This document shows, one piece after another, positions 42,301 to 48,472 of a DNA stretch of 64,000 nucleotides. Source of the DNA: Glandiceps talaboti (taxonomy: Eukaryota > Hemichordata > Enteropneusta > Spengelidae); the NCBI RefSeq assembly GCF_964340395.1, contig NC_135559.1:9478259-9542258 (forward strand). Direction: 5' to 3'. Both the position numbers and the translations under genes were made by a program. The notes beneath the pieces were generated by a model. It was given only the letters and a program-made list of their open reading frames with translations, was not told the DNA's origin and searched no databases. The stretch's first letter is position 1. Each line of letters begins with the position of its first letter.

Positions 42301-42360
42301 TGGTTTCACTAGCTACAGTAACACTGCTTGGGTTTCTCTCTGAGTCATAGCACCAAATAC
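470..42360 (-). CDS. ARHGEF7: PIX-family Rho GEF (ARHGEF6/7 ortholog), gene-level entry, 3' end missing
   Basis: Thirteen exons on the minus strand, each flanked by AG/GT and joined in compatible phase, encode an SH3 (about residues 5-64), a linker (65-99), a DH domain (about 95-272), a PH domain (about 290-405), a basic/proline-rich region (413-486) and a GIT-binding segment (487-528). Order and spacing match vertebrate beta-PIX. From the family: PIX proteins activate Rac1/Cdc42, bind PAK through SH3 and GIT through the C-terminal segment, and act at focal adhesions and synapses. From ATG 42286 the exons sum to 1714 bp. The coiled coil and PDZ-binding tail expected next are beyond position 1. 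Exon 42094-42360 is preceded by an acceptor, so upstream exons exist. The assignment is secure; whether one gene represents both vertebrate ARHGEF6 and ARHGEF7 is inference. Confidence 0.95.
599..2243. other. PIX intron, no coding signal seen
   Basis: AT-rich sequence with a G-rich tract on plus (about 1011-1029) and no additional exon with good splice sites and phase. A small cassette exon could be missed. Confidence 0.6.
2244..2369 (-). CDS. ARHGEF7: PIX exon: GIT-binding segment
   Basis: The exon encodes [20 protein letters not shown] followed by [33 protein letters not shown] is the helix through which PIX binds GIT1/GIT2. I placed the 3' end at the consensus donor CAG|GTGAGA at 2243, which adds GHIS; a weaker GT 13 bases earlier on the transcript (AAAG|GTCATA) is the alternative. 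It is phase 1 in and phase 1 out, 126 bp. Confidence 0.93.
2724..2943 (-). CDS. ARHGEF7: PIX exon: Ser-rich, basic and proline-rich region
   Basis: The 73 codons start [20 protein letters not shown], then give [14 protein letters not shown] and KSPK-like [10 protein letters not shown], ending with [20 protein letters not shown] is nearly invariant in PIX proteins; the preceding serine-rich part is variable. The acceptor TGTTCAG is at 2945-2944 and the donor GTATAG at 2723. It is 220 bp, phase 0 in, phase 1 out. Confidence 0.94.
2984..3225. mobile_element. MITE-like inverted-repeat element, copy A
   Basis: The element has ends AGGGAACTTGCAA and, inverted, GATTGCTCCCT. Its body matches 37038-37274 and 39297-39571 in reverse orientation (shared GCATCATGGGAAATGTGAT and CAATATTG...CATTGT blocks). 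It sits about 40 bp upstream, on the transcript, of the acceptor of exon 2724-2943. Target-site duplication is unclear. Confidence 0.7.
3563..3665. repeat. 61-bp tandem duplication spanning a PIX donor site
   Basis: About 40 bases containing ACTACAAAC-TGTC-AGAGCTT and GGCTGTGAA occur at 3563-3604 and again at 3624-3665. The second copy holds the exon end and donor at 3638; the first holds a second potential donor GTTTGTAG. Confidence 0.85.
3639..3839 (-). CDS. ARHGEF7: PIX exon: PH domain, second half
   Basis: The 67 codons encode [35 protein letters not shown] and the final PH helix with [11 protein letters not shown], followed by a Ser/Pro tail [12 protein letters not shown]. It aligns with GKLPTTGMTITKLEDSE...EWVEHLQKQTK. 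The acceptor TTGTAG is at 3841-3840 and the donor GTTTGT at 3638. Both splice sites lie in duplicated DNA: the donor region is repeated 61 bp downstream on the transcript, and the acceptor region is repeated about five times in the upstream intron. Confidence 0.94.
3832..4200. repeat. Degenerate tandem repeat containing the PIX exon acceptor
   Basis: The block TTTCCCCTACAATGACAGTC (acceptor of exon 3639-3839 as read on plus) recurs in degenerate form near 3915, 3968, 4047, 4122 and 4181, spaced 53-79 bp. Several copies keep an AG preceded by a pyrimidine-poor but similar context. Confidence 0.75.
4282..4425 (-). CDS. ARHGEF7: PIX exon: PH domain, first half
   Basis: The 48 codons encode [39 protein letters not shown] and HRMSGFIYQ. 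The RYLLMF...VLVMLS and MSGFIYQ strands are those of the beta-PIX PH domain, which binds phosphoinositides. The acceptor TTTGTAG is at 4427-4426 and the donor GTAAAT at 4281. Phase 0 at both ends. Confidence 0.95.
4951..5031 (-). CDS. ARHGEF7: PIX exon: DH-PH connecting helix
   Basis: The 27 codons encode [20 protein letters not shown] and IRQWEGE, matching [26 protein letters not shown] of beta-PIX almost position by position. The acceptor TTTGCAG is at 5033-5032 and the donor GTAAAC at 4950. Phase 0 at both ends. Confidence 0.95.
5668..5727 (-). CDS. ARHGEF7: PIX exon: DH domain C-terminal helix
   Basis: A 60-bp exon of 20 codons encodes [19 protein letters not shown], aligning with YHTDRQDIQKSMAAFKNLS. 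The acceptor TTTACAG is at 5729-5728 and the donor GTAAGT at 5667. Both ends are phase 0. It is short, but the splice sites, phase and alignment agree. Confidence 0.93.
6567..6705 (-). CDS. ARHGEF7: PIX exon: DH domain CR3 core
   Basis: The exon encodes [16 protein letters not shown], then [20 protein letters not shown] and LGELEKHTE. This is the catalytic CR3 helix region, equivalent to LSKPFMRLDKYPTLLKELE in beta-PIX, the part of a DH domain that binds Rac/Cdc42. One visible difference is S-M-P-F-R-R in place of S-K-P-F-M-R. The acceptor TTTTAG is at 6707-6706 and the donor GTAAGT at 6566. It is 139 bp, phase 2 in, phase 0 out. Confidence 0.95.
7385..7510 (-). CDS. ARHGEF7: PIX exon: DH domain, third segment
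   Basis: The exon encodes [20 protein letters not shown] followed by [16 protein letters not shown]. It matches AQQRVGGCFL...YCANHPSAV of beta-PIX. The acceptor TTTCAG is at 7512-7511; the donor GTATTT at 7384 is weaker than the other donors in this gene. It is 126 bp, phase 2 in and phase 2 out. Confidence 0.95.
8379..8474 (-). CDS. ARHGEF7: PIX exon: DH domain, second segment
   Basis: The exon encodes [20 protein letters not shown] and [11 protein letters not shown], aligning with the GNLEEI-FQQ helix of beta-PIX DH. The acceptor TTATAG lies at 8476-8475 and the donor GTAAGT at 8378. It is 96 bp, phase 2 in and phase 2 out, keeping frame with both neighbours. Confidence 0.95.
8475..10010. 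promoter_or_regulatory. PIX intron with three exact DR1 motifs
   Basis: AGGTCAAAGGTCA occurs at 8724-8736 (plus), 9127-9139 and 9152-9164 (minus). This is a direct repeat of the nuclear-receptor half-site AGGTCA with 1-bp spacing, as bound by HNF4/RXR-type receptors. Whether it is functional or part of a dispersed repeat is unknown. Confidence 0.45.
10011..10105 (-). CDS. ARHGEF7: PIX exon: start of DH domain
   Basis: The exon encodes [20 protein letters not shown] and SKYLRPLES, the first DH helix (CR1) that contacts the GTPase switch regions in Dbl-family GEFs. The conserved glutamate region (E-F-E-T) aligns with ETEN of beta-PIX. The acceptor CAG is at 10107-10106 and the donor GTAAGT at 10010. 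The exon is 95 bp, phase 0 in, phase 2 out. Confidence 0.95.
10930..11220. repeat. 70-bp tandem repeat with a foldback insertion
   Basis: Copies of CATGTCAGGATGA-CTAAAG and GAACTGACATGCCC lie at about 10938 and 11008. Next to them is an inverted repeat of 23-bp perfect arms at 11096-11118 and 11164-11186, flanked by ATGTCAAGGTAA on both sides. Confidence 0.75.
11478..11762. repeat. Compound tetranucleotide microsatellite next to a PIX donor
   Basis: (TATG)n with GTAC and GCATGC variants runs to about 11660, then (GAAT)n at 11684-11730 and (GTCT)n at 11737-11762. On the transcript it begins about 25 nt after the donor at 11787. Confidence 0.95.
11788..11891 (-). CDS. ARHGEF7: PIX exon: SH3-DH linker
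   Basis: The acceptor TTTTGTAG precedes 11891 and the donor GTAAGT follows 11788. The exon is phase 1 in and phase 0 out: 2 + 34 codons. It encodes residues 65-99, serine/proline-rich ([15 protein letters not shown]) and ending SKYHNL, which continues directly into VLQN of the DH domain as in beta-PIX (KSYYNVVLQN). This is the shared acceptor exon for both the SH3 exon and the putative alternative start exon. A compound microsatellite begins only about 25 nt into the downstream intron. Confidence 0.93.
14870..14960. repeat. Two-copy 45-bp tandem repeat
   Basis: CACCTGAATTGAAACAA-GAG and TATGGAATTTCAACTGGCA occur twice in a row. Confidence 0.7.
15740..15798. repeat. Near-perfect 59-bp palindrome
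   Basis: Two 29-base arms differ at two positions around a single central base (GGATAT-G-ATATCC). It lies in the long PIX intron. Confidence 0.95.
15925..16330. repeat. Three imperfect copies of a 150-175-bp unit
   Basis: CCAGACGACAA, TTTCCAAGTTG and TTCAACTAAAAA blocks recur starting at about 15929, 16102 and 16253. The array ends just 3' (on the transcript) of the putative alternative exon. Confidence 0.7.
16476..16623 (-). CDS. ARHGEF7: Probable alternative first coding exon of PIX (SH3-less isoform)
   Basis: An open frame starts at ATG 16623, with a second ATG at 16599 giving MGCFHWWKR at the N-terminus. It runs 49 codons plus one base to a good donor (GTAAGG, 16475 downward). It lies inside the 30 kb intron, on the gene strand. 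The phase-1 donor exactly fits the phase-1 acceptor at 11891, so it would read ...[14 protein letters not shown] into the linker and DH domain, skipping SH3. The exon is rich in Lys/Arg (KKKSKK), Trp and Tyr and uses CpG-containing codons unlike the AT-rich intron around it. A Gly-Cys start plus a polybasic stretch suggests membrane association, but the residues after Gly do not fit a good N-myristoylation site. I know no named domain here. No transcript evidence is available. Confidence 0.6.
17864..18101. mobile_element. 238-bp MITE flanked by TTAA
   Basis: Terminal inverted repeats of 22 bp are perfect (AGTGGCCATATGGATGAGGA...). TTAA lies at both borders (17860-17863, 18102-18105). The interior is AT-rich and non-coding. 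TTAA duplication is typical of piggyBac-type transposition. Confidence 0.75.
18444..18645. repeat. (TATG)n microsatellite
   Basis: About 160 bp of nearly pure TATG with TACG interruptions, then TGTG/TCTG variants. Confidence 0.97.
19400..20060. repeat. Degenerate tandem repeat, period about 135 bp
   Basis: Blocks such as ACAGACACACTAGGACATCC, AAACTTGACA and AGATAGGGTA recur at about 19511, 19650 and 19780. Confidence 0.6.
20140..20535 (+). mobile_element. 5'-truncated LINE (non-LTR retrotransposon) 3' end
   Basis: One frame reads [20 protein letters not shown] then [14 protein letters not shown] before a stop at about 20300. LP..IK...S...FK..LK.YL is the usual extreme C-terminus of the reverse-transcriptase ORF in CR1/L2/Jockey-type LINEs. 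A 230-bp 3' UTR with AATAAA near its end follows. No RT core or endonuclease is present. Confidence 0.7.
21230..21780. repeat. Degenerate tandem repeat, period about 180-200 bp
   Basis: TTACAGCTGG, AGACAGACACACACTGGTAC and ATCTC-ACAAACTT blocks recur near 21340, 21540 and 21710, with a C-rich CCCTTCCCCTCCC tract in each unit. Confidence 0.75.
21905..22800. repeat. Minisatellite of about ten 85-100-bp units
   Basis: Each unit holds TAATTTGTACAAGTTAACAC, CAGTGGCACA and a GTCAG-TGACTTCC block. Two unit types alternate, one carrying a run of 9-12 G (22056, 22238, 22516). Confidence 0.95.
23895..24050. mobile_element. Dispersed repeat, copy 1
   Basis: The reverse complement matches 51247-51397 over about 150 bp (shared AACCCCAGTAAC, TTTGTTTGGGAACCC and GATTTTACCT-CTTACCACCC). 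Confidence 0.7.
25028..25054. repeat. (AT)n microsatellite
   Basis: About 13 AT units. Confidence 0.95.
26056..26325. mobile_element. hAT-type MITE with internal duplication
   Basis: The ends are CTGTGTGCCCTCTAA and TTAGAGGGCACACTG. The 8-bp duplication CTCTACAC flanks it exactly (26048-26055, 26326-26333). About 95 bp including one terminus is repeated inside (from about 26133 and 26230). Confidence 0.85.
27540..27857. repeat. Tandem repeat of 38-46-bp units in a 92-bp higher-order period
   Basis: GGAAAGGTATATCTTGAGGG and TTTTCTTTAGGGTACTGCTA blocks alternate; the larger period is seen at 27712 and 27804. Confidence 0.8.
27858..28339 (+). other. Unrecognised open frames, possible degraded element
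   Basis: Two adjoining plus-strand frames end at 28065 and 28339. They look less repetitive than the surroundings (for example [19 protein letters not shown]), but I recognise no domain. It may be an old transposon remnant or chance. Confidence 0.2.
28440..29045. repeat. Local repeats in PIX intron
   Basis: A roughly 200-bp segment (CATAACCACAACT-GA, GGCATCATC) occurs twice at 28490-28860, and a 53-bp unit (GAAATATGCTAATTTGAATA, CTCCTTATAAGGTCTA) occurs about 2.5 times at 28925-29045. Confidence 0.65.
30277..30479. mobile_element. Foldback element with about 49-bp arms
   Basis: The left arm TGCCTTTTTTGCTACGTTTT...GCCTCGCTCCG (30277-30326) pairs with the right arm (about 30430-30479) with few mismatches. 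A second perfect stem, GCGAGTGCCG/CGGCACTCGC, sits in the loop. Confidence 0.85.
30749..30773. repeat. Poly-C tract of 25
   Basis: Uninterrupted C run; similar runs occur at about 49790 (G), 59239 (C) and 61508 (C). Confidence 0.97.
31600..32230. repeat. 148-bp tandem array with nuclear-receptor half-sites
   Basis: CTTCTATGATTTTTATGATG recurs at 31625, 31773, 31921 and 32069, exactly 148 bp apart. Each unit holds GAGTCAAAGGTCAAAGGTGA, two overlapping DR1-like pairs of AGGTCA-type half-sites. Confidence 0.95.
32825..33180. repeat. TGTGGTG-rich low-complexity tract
   Basis: Irregular TGTGGTGTGATG sequence over about 350 bp. Confidence 0.9.
33291..33410. repeat. (AATC)n microsatellite
   Basis: Repeated CAATCAAT interrupted by AAATGATC. 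Confidence 0.95.
33790..34290. repeat. 2.6 copies of a 180-190-bp unit
   Basis: GGCTTGATGAATGACAC, AAGCTTTGTTGATACTA and AAGACAGTTAGAAA blocks recur at about 33802, 33992 and 34173. Confidence 0.85.
35168..35247. repeat. Two-copy 42-bp tandem repeat
   Basis: CTGTGTTCACTTTT-AAG and GAATTAACCGA occur at 35170 and 35212. Confidence 0.8.
36157..36332. mobile_element. hAT-type MITE, 176 bp
   Basis: The ends are CAGTGTGCCCTCT and AGAAGACACACTG. The 8-bp duplication CCATCTCA flanks it exactly (36149-36156, 36333-36340). The body is the same family as 26056-26325, inverted. Confidence 0.88.
37038..37274. mobile_element. MITE-like inverted-repeat element, copy B
   Basis: The ends are AGGGAACTTGCAA and TTTGCAAGTTCCCT. 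The body is homologous, in opposite orientation, to 2984-3225 and in the same orientation as 39297-39571. Confidence 0.75.
37385..37735. repeat. Minisatellite of eight 40-48-bp units
   Basis: TTGAGATAGTAACACCAAGA recurs from 37391 to about 37707 with CTCTGGGCTAGAGAGCTT between. Confidence 0.9.
39297..39571. mobile_element. MITE-like inverted-repeat element, copy C
   Basis: Starts TGGGAACTTGTAAT and ends TTTGCAAGTTCTCT. It is a longer and more diverged copy of the family at 37038 and 2984. Confidence 0.7.
41530..41650. repeat. About 2.3 copies of a 50-bp unit
   Basis: CCACAACCTCTTTTACGACA and GTCCAAAATG-GCCAT recur. Confidence 0.75.
42094..42360 (-). CDS. ARHGEF7: PIX exon: SH3 domain and main start codon
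   Basis: The translation carries the PIX-type SH3 signature: ALYDY-like [13 protein letters not shown] acidic RT loop, the GGWWEG tryptophan pair and GWFPSNYV at the end. In this family the SH3 binds the atypical PAK proline motif. The ATG at 42284-42286 lies in strong context (GGCATGG) and gives an N-terminus [10 protein letters not shown] comparable to beta-PIX. The acceptor is at 42361-42362. The 25 codons before the ATG are open in the same frame, so the exon could also continue an upstream coding exon. The donor GTAAGT at 42093-42088 leaves phase 1. Confidence 0.95.
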
Positions 42361-43077
42361 CTGGAAACCACAACGGAAAAGGGATCCCTTTAAATGTCAG
42401 GCATTCAAATTACAACTATGGAAATCAAGACATAGGCATACTAACATAGACACAAACTAAAATTATTGTTTTCTGCATTTGGTAGATTACACAAATGAGT
42501 GATAGCAGTGCCTTAGTCATATGGATATAATCACCCTGTAATCAAGACAGCGTAAACACTTGAAGTTCAATGTGTCACAATTTGAACAGAACTCACAGAA
42601 AGAGATGTTTTCTACTGTCAGTGTAATGACATCAATGGCTGATAGCTTATAATCAACATGTTACAATATTAGTTTTAGTTTGTATAGAAGTCATCTTAGT
42701 TTTACTGATAGCTTGATTTCCACAGTTGTATTCTCCAAAACCCACAATAAGAAAGATACACACTTACACGTACTTGGCACTTGAAAGGTCAAGTTGAAAT
42801 AAGTTAAAGTGACAATTTCAGTCCTTCTCCTGTACTAGCGAGAGACACACAGAAGTGAACACAGGAGGCTTGTATGCAAATTACACAGAAAACTGGTGGG
42901 AAATTGTAACCATAACCTTACAAATGAAAACATCCTTTGTACTCTCTGTAAAACATTTCCAAGCCAGTACTTCTGGTTTTTGAAAATACCTGTTAATAAT
43001 TTACATATATTGTTTGTAGCAAGGACATCTTTAATGTCATTTTTTTTCACCTACATGTATTGTGATGAGTACAAAAT

Positions 43078-43164
43078 GTACATACATACATACATACATA
43101 CATACATACATACATACATACATACATACATACATACATGCATGCATGCATGCATGCATGCATG

Positions 43165-43246
<82 letters not shown>

Positions 43247-43270
43247 TACATACATACATACATACATACA

Positions 43271-43301
<31 letters not shown>

Positions 43302-43302
43302 T
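43078..43302. repeat. Compound (TACA)n-(CATG)n-(CA)n-(CATA)n microsatellite
   Basis: About 225 bp of simple repeats in a nearly symmetric order, with TACA at both ends. Confidence 0.97.
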
Positions 43303-44316
43303 TGTTGACTGTGATTAGAAATTTTCATTTGATGCAAAATGATGATGTTTTTCATTAAAACCCTCTTCAGGTCAAGTCCATGTAAAAGATAATGGCTGTG
43401 GCAGGATTAGTTACGTTTCTAGCCCAGAGAGACTCCACTATGCTTGAAAATGTTGTTCACCAGAACAGGATGTCGAGCTAACTAGCCAAATCTCTAGGCT
43501 ATTTAAAACCGGTAATTAAGTTTCTGGCATTAAAATGGTTTAAATACATACATTACTACAATGTTTGCTTTGTCTAATACTGCAGTAAAATCTAGGTGAA
43601 CTCCCCAGATGTTTACAATGGCTTCTCTACGAATTTGATGTATGTCATTTATTGATGGTTATGAAACCCAGAAAAAAATACCAAGTACTAGAAATTAATC
43701 ACAAAATTTAACAATTCAAAGAAATTGCACTTGAATGAATGTTCATTGGGTTTATACTATCAAATTCACATTTGGGTTTTGCTTCCAAGAAATATTTGAC
43801 TGTGCCTATAATTTATAAATTTTCATTTGAAAGCAAGTTTTACTTCTTATTTTCTGCAGCCTATGACACTTCTGATGATACTGTGTCTGGTCTAGAAACA
43901 TTGTTAGTCACATTGACTAGCACACTTCCTGCAAAATTGCTCTAGCTATAGGCAACTCCTGGCACAACACAATATATACAAACACATAGGCATTATTGGT
44001 CCCACACACAACAAACAACATGACTAAACAAATTTCAACACGTGTGTAAACAGTGTTGTCCTAAAGATTTCAGAACTATACAGAAAAGAAGGAAGTTGCA
44101 AACAATTTAGAGTGTGTATACCCTCAAATGTAATTTGGAAAGGAGCCATATCACTGCACAGTATGCTGCATTTGTGGTTAAAAATTGCTGTCCTGAAAAT
44201 TTGTCAACCAAATAAGTTTTAGCATGGAAAATAATACACAAGTACAATATGTAACAATTTCCACATTGCAAAATAGTATACTCAATAAAGACGGGAACCA
44301 CAGTAATATGGCTGGG

Positions 44317-44375
44317 GAATCCTGGCTGATTTTACCTTGGTAAGCCTTAGTACAAGGTAAAATCAACCAGGGTTC
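44317..44375. repeat. Inverted repeat with 23-bp arms
   Basis: GAATCCTGGCTGATTTTACC... pairs with ...GGTAAAATCAACCAGGGTTC across a 13-base loop, with two mismatches. Confidence 0.9.
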
Positions 44376-46325
44376 TAAAAAAAATCGTTTGGTTTCGGTT
44401 ACCCCACCCCATCTAGTTTTTCACTGTTGACCCTTAATATTTTTTACAAGAAAAAAATTATAAAATTGCAAAAATTGTGAAGTCTCGCAAGAAACTGTGG
44501 ATGCGGAAACTGACATCAACTTTACTAGTAAAAGAAAATACAAAACTGTTCTTCCAATCTGTAATGGCTGTACATCTGATAGGAAGAAACCAGTTACACA
44601 GAGGCCATATGGAAAACAATAGAAAACATAACTACCTGAACTAGACACTCACACATGACAAAAAAAAATCAAAACAAAAAAATCTACCTACTCTGCCCTA
44701 TTCTAAAATTGAATGTCATCGGAATCACACAATTTCCTTTTTTTTAGGCCTAAACCTAATTGGTGCATAATAATCCCATACATTTACACACAGACAATGA
44801 TAAGTGATTTAACCTCCTTTGGAGTGTCACCCCTGTACAAAGCCTGGAGAACTCAAGTAGATTTCACCTTCTTGCCTTAAATAAACCTATTATACACTTC
44901 CAAGTATGCTACTACCCATCCCTTGGGTTACATAGAATTAAGCTATGGAGTACAATTCTCCTGGAAGTACAGATTAAGCTATACATAAATCCTGAACAAA
45001 TATGATTACCGACTTACAGAGTAACTGTCCCGTTTCTGATTCTTCTACGTGCCACTTTGTACATGGAAAACAGTTTCAAATGAAACTGGGAAGTGATGTC
45101 AGATGTTTGGTACAGGTGTTCAAACTCAAGCACAGAAGTTTGCACAACAAAAAAACAGATGAAACTGAACATATGGCTGGATCAATAGTGTGTATCTAAT
45201 ACTAATAGACAGTTATATTCATAAAAGGCTGGGTAATTATCATGTGATGTTTAACAGTATTATCTGATCCATACAGGCAATTCACAGCTTCCTGGCTGCA
45301 ACACCAGGAAATGGCAACATAATGGAAACTGCTATCAACAAGGAAACCTACTGGTGTTTATCATTTCTGATCTGTTTTTCCTACCTAATCTATATGTCTC
45401 TGTTGCTTCCAAAAGATATTATTTTACCATAAAGGTTCAAAATTATATTTGATTTTTCAATATCAGTCTGAACCACATATCCTTATAGTGTTGCTCCCAA
45501 TATAATGTTTCAGTGGTCGGAACTAAATTAAGAAAATAAAATTGGGGATAAATATAGTTGGAAAATTCTAAAAACTATTTCGAGTAAGTTACAATATTTG
45601 GACATATCACGTGTGCACTGTACATGTTTTTATTTGAAAACAACATTGTCAGTCAGTCGTTGGGATTAAAATATGCAACAGCTTCCTTTTTAACACTTGG
45701 GGTAACATCGATATTTCAACTATTCACGATTCAAGGACAGTTACGAGGCAGACCTTGAAACCCAATAAACCAGGGTGTCTTGAAGGAGAAACGTCTTGGT
45801 GTACTGGGCAACAAACTATTTCTGAACCACGCAGCGATCTGTAGACTTAATCGAATTACTACATTTGGGAGATCTGTCAAACGGTTGACCCACGCAGTCG
45901 CCGCGGGTTAAATGCGTATCACCTCGGCCATCACCTACTTCAAACGACAGGTATTCCAGTTACCATTAGAGGGGAATATCAGCATTGTCAAACAGGCAAA
46001 TGATTAACAAAACTCAGTCATCCTGGTAAATGTACAGCTCCGGGTCCTGTCCATGGAGGCCGCCATATTGGATTTGAATTGTGCATACAAGCAAACTCGC
46101 GCTCGAACTTCAGGGATGTTACTGCCCCAACAACACCCCTGAGTTTCATGCCGAAAAGTTGTCGCCACGTGTAACATTTTAACACTTTATTTACAAACAA
46201 AAAAATAATTTAAACAGATTAATGACTGTGTGCCATGGCTTTGTTTTGTGGGGTCATGAACTGACAGAGAGGCGCTCTGCCAAGGGTATAGGGAAGTGGT
46301 CAGAAATAAGAAAACATGTGCATAC

Positions 46326-46480
46326 CTGCCTGATAGACGCCAATTTCCTTAACGTCAGTGTTACGCCAGTCTTTTTCTTCTCATCTTCGTAACTGATAGT
46401 TCCTAAAATAATTCACTTTTCCGTGTAGAGAAATGTTTAGGGGTAAAATATTCCGAAAACGTCCCAATCCACTATTACGG
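46326..46480 (-). promoter_or_regulatory. Candidate PIX 5' UTR exon and promoter
   Basis: A donor (CAG|GTATGC) at 46325 on the minus strand could splice a non-coding leader to the SH3 exon 4 kb downstream. The neighbourhood (46.0-46.5 kb) is CpG-richer than its surroundings and includes a CRE-like TGACGTTA and, at about 46059-46071, GCCGCCATATTGG, which resembles a YY1 site. The upper exon bound is a guess, and no TATA or TSS can be fixed by eye. Confidence 0.3.
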
Positions 46481-47045
46481 AAGCGCGACCTCCAACATCA
46501 ACCTTAAAATGCTGATATTCCTTCCGTCGACACTCCCCCCTTAAAATTGATTGATTTATCTACATTTTATATCTCACTGCTTTCTTATAAATATTAAATC
46601 ATCATTTGACTACTTATTTAAAAGAAATTAAAATGATACATTCGCTTATTCATACTTAAGCATAATAACGCCTTTATTTAAAAAAAATAATGCCACACTG
46701 TATAGGGGGTGTAATTGATATATAGAACAGCTGAAGAAAAATAAAACAGCGAAGTTTCCTAAAATAGGAACATTACGAACCGTTTCAGAGGCGTGGTTCT
46801 CCCACTCGCTCTCTCGTGTTGCTCTGTTTACTAAAATCACAACATCATAATTAAAAAAGCGTCAGTGATGTAAATTTGAAATTTGCAATTTATAAAAGTC
46901 AAGAAACAAATATAAATGAGAACTGTACGAGTGAAGAAATCTTACAAAAGTCATCAAGTATGATGCAGAGTATGATGGCAACTTTGATGCGGGCGTATTA
47001 TTATTAGCACAATAATTTAATTGTGTTTGTCCTGTAGTTATTTAC

Positions 47046-47102
47046 CATTCATTCATTCATTCATTCATTCATTCATTCATTCATTCATTCATTCATTCAT
47101 TC
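47046..47102. repeat. (CATT)n microsatellite
   Basis: About 14 units. Confidence 0.97.
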
Positions 47103-47316
47103 GTTGTTTTTACAACCGTCAGAATTGACCATTAAATGTTGGGTTTAATACGAATCTCAAACTTTAATCTGGGGTTGACCGAAAAAAGTTTCCTTCAATG
47201 TTATGCTCGGTGCTCTGAGCCTCTATATTTGACGGGCAAGTTTGGGTATACTTTTAGTAGATCAGCACTACTCCTCTGCGATTGTTTGGTGGTTGTGTGG
47301 TGGTGATACTAAACAC

Positions 47317-47317
47317 G

Positions 47318-47361
<44 letters not shown>
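47317..47361. repeat. (GTT)n microsatellite
   Basis: About 15 units. Confidence 0.97.
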
Positions 47362-47992
47362 AATTTAGATAGGTATGCTCGCGTTATTTTAGTTACAAAT
47401 TGTATTTAGTTTCCGTCACATAGTAGATATCAGTCAGCGAATCCGCGAGGACACCACGAACGTACGTGCATGTCCTTTTTTGTCTCTCATTGGAAAAAAA
47501 AAAAATATCCCCCGACTAGGTAACTGGATGTAACGATAGGTGTATTGTGATCTATAACTATGGCTACAGGTACGTACATGAAAGGGAATAAAATAATAAA
47601 TAAAATAATTTAAATAATTTATTTCAGACTCCTGGATATCTTCCCTACACCCATCAAGAAATGCTATTGTTTTTCGAATCCATAAACCAGTACCCTCGCC
47701 CCAGACTTTTTTGTAAGAAGTCCTGATGCTACAATCATTGGACGAATTTATCAACCGAAAATTTCATGCAAAACTAAGCCAAAACTATCAGAATTAGCCT
47801 AATGAATGAAATGGTTGAAATACTGTCGTTGGCGAGATTGCAGTTTAAAAAAATAAAGCAAATTAAATAACTCTATCGAGTTGGTGAGGAAACTTTGCTA
47901 GTGATAGCAATTATGTATGATTTTATTTTCATCTTTCAACCAAATGATCGATGAGCTATAAAGGTATATCCTAGAGACTTGCCTACCTCACT

Positions 47993-48177
47993 CGATATAC
48001 TGGCTTGGCAGTATATCGAATTCGGTTAACGACATAAACCAGGTAGTCATTCAAGTTCTCCGAGCTAATTCAGTACCTGCTGTAGTCCTGCTGATCATCA
48101 GACAGTGTAAGGCGGGACTCGATTCTGACATAATTGTCCCTTCTACACCAATACGGGACGATGTCAGAATCGAGTCC
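47993..48177. repeat. Two adjacent strong hairpins
   Basis: CGATATACTG/CAGTATATCG (perfect, 6-base loop) is at 47993-48018. GGACTCGATTCTGACAT (48115-48131) pairs perfectly with 48161-48177, with an inner GTCCC/GGGAC stem at 48136-48140 and 48155-48159. Confidence 0.9.
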
Positions 48178-48439
48178 GGATCCCTACTATACTCCGTCTG
48201 CAAAGTACCATAGGACTAATTCAGTTGTACAGTACAGATTCGATGAGAAAGTAACTTGGGAAGGAGAGGATAGACCTTCAGTGACAATGCGAATATAAAG
48301 TCGATGTCACCCTCTTTCTCTGGTAGTTTGAAATCAAACACACAACAATTCTATGTTAAAGTAAGGATGTCAATATTTGTATTTATGCCGGAGAGGTAGA
48401 GTGATCAGTTTCGGGGAAGGTTAGGGAGGGATTGGCCCA

Positions 48440-48472
48440 ACGGGGGTGGGGTGGGGGGAGTGGGGGGGTGGG
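48440..48472 (+). other. G-quadruplex-capable tract
   Basis: At least four runs of four or more G on plus (GGGGGTGGGGTGGGGGG...). Similar tracts lie at 49378-49396 and 61079-61110. Confidence 0.7.

Noticed and set aside
46018-46200. 60-residue minus-strand frame in the CpG-rich region
   Set aside because: No homology visible; better explained as promoter/leader sequence.
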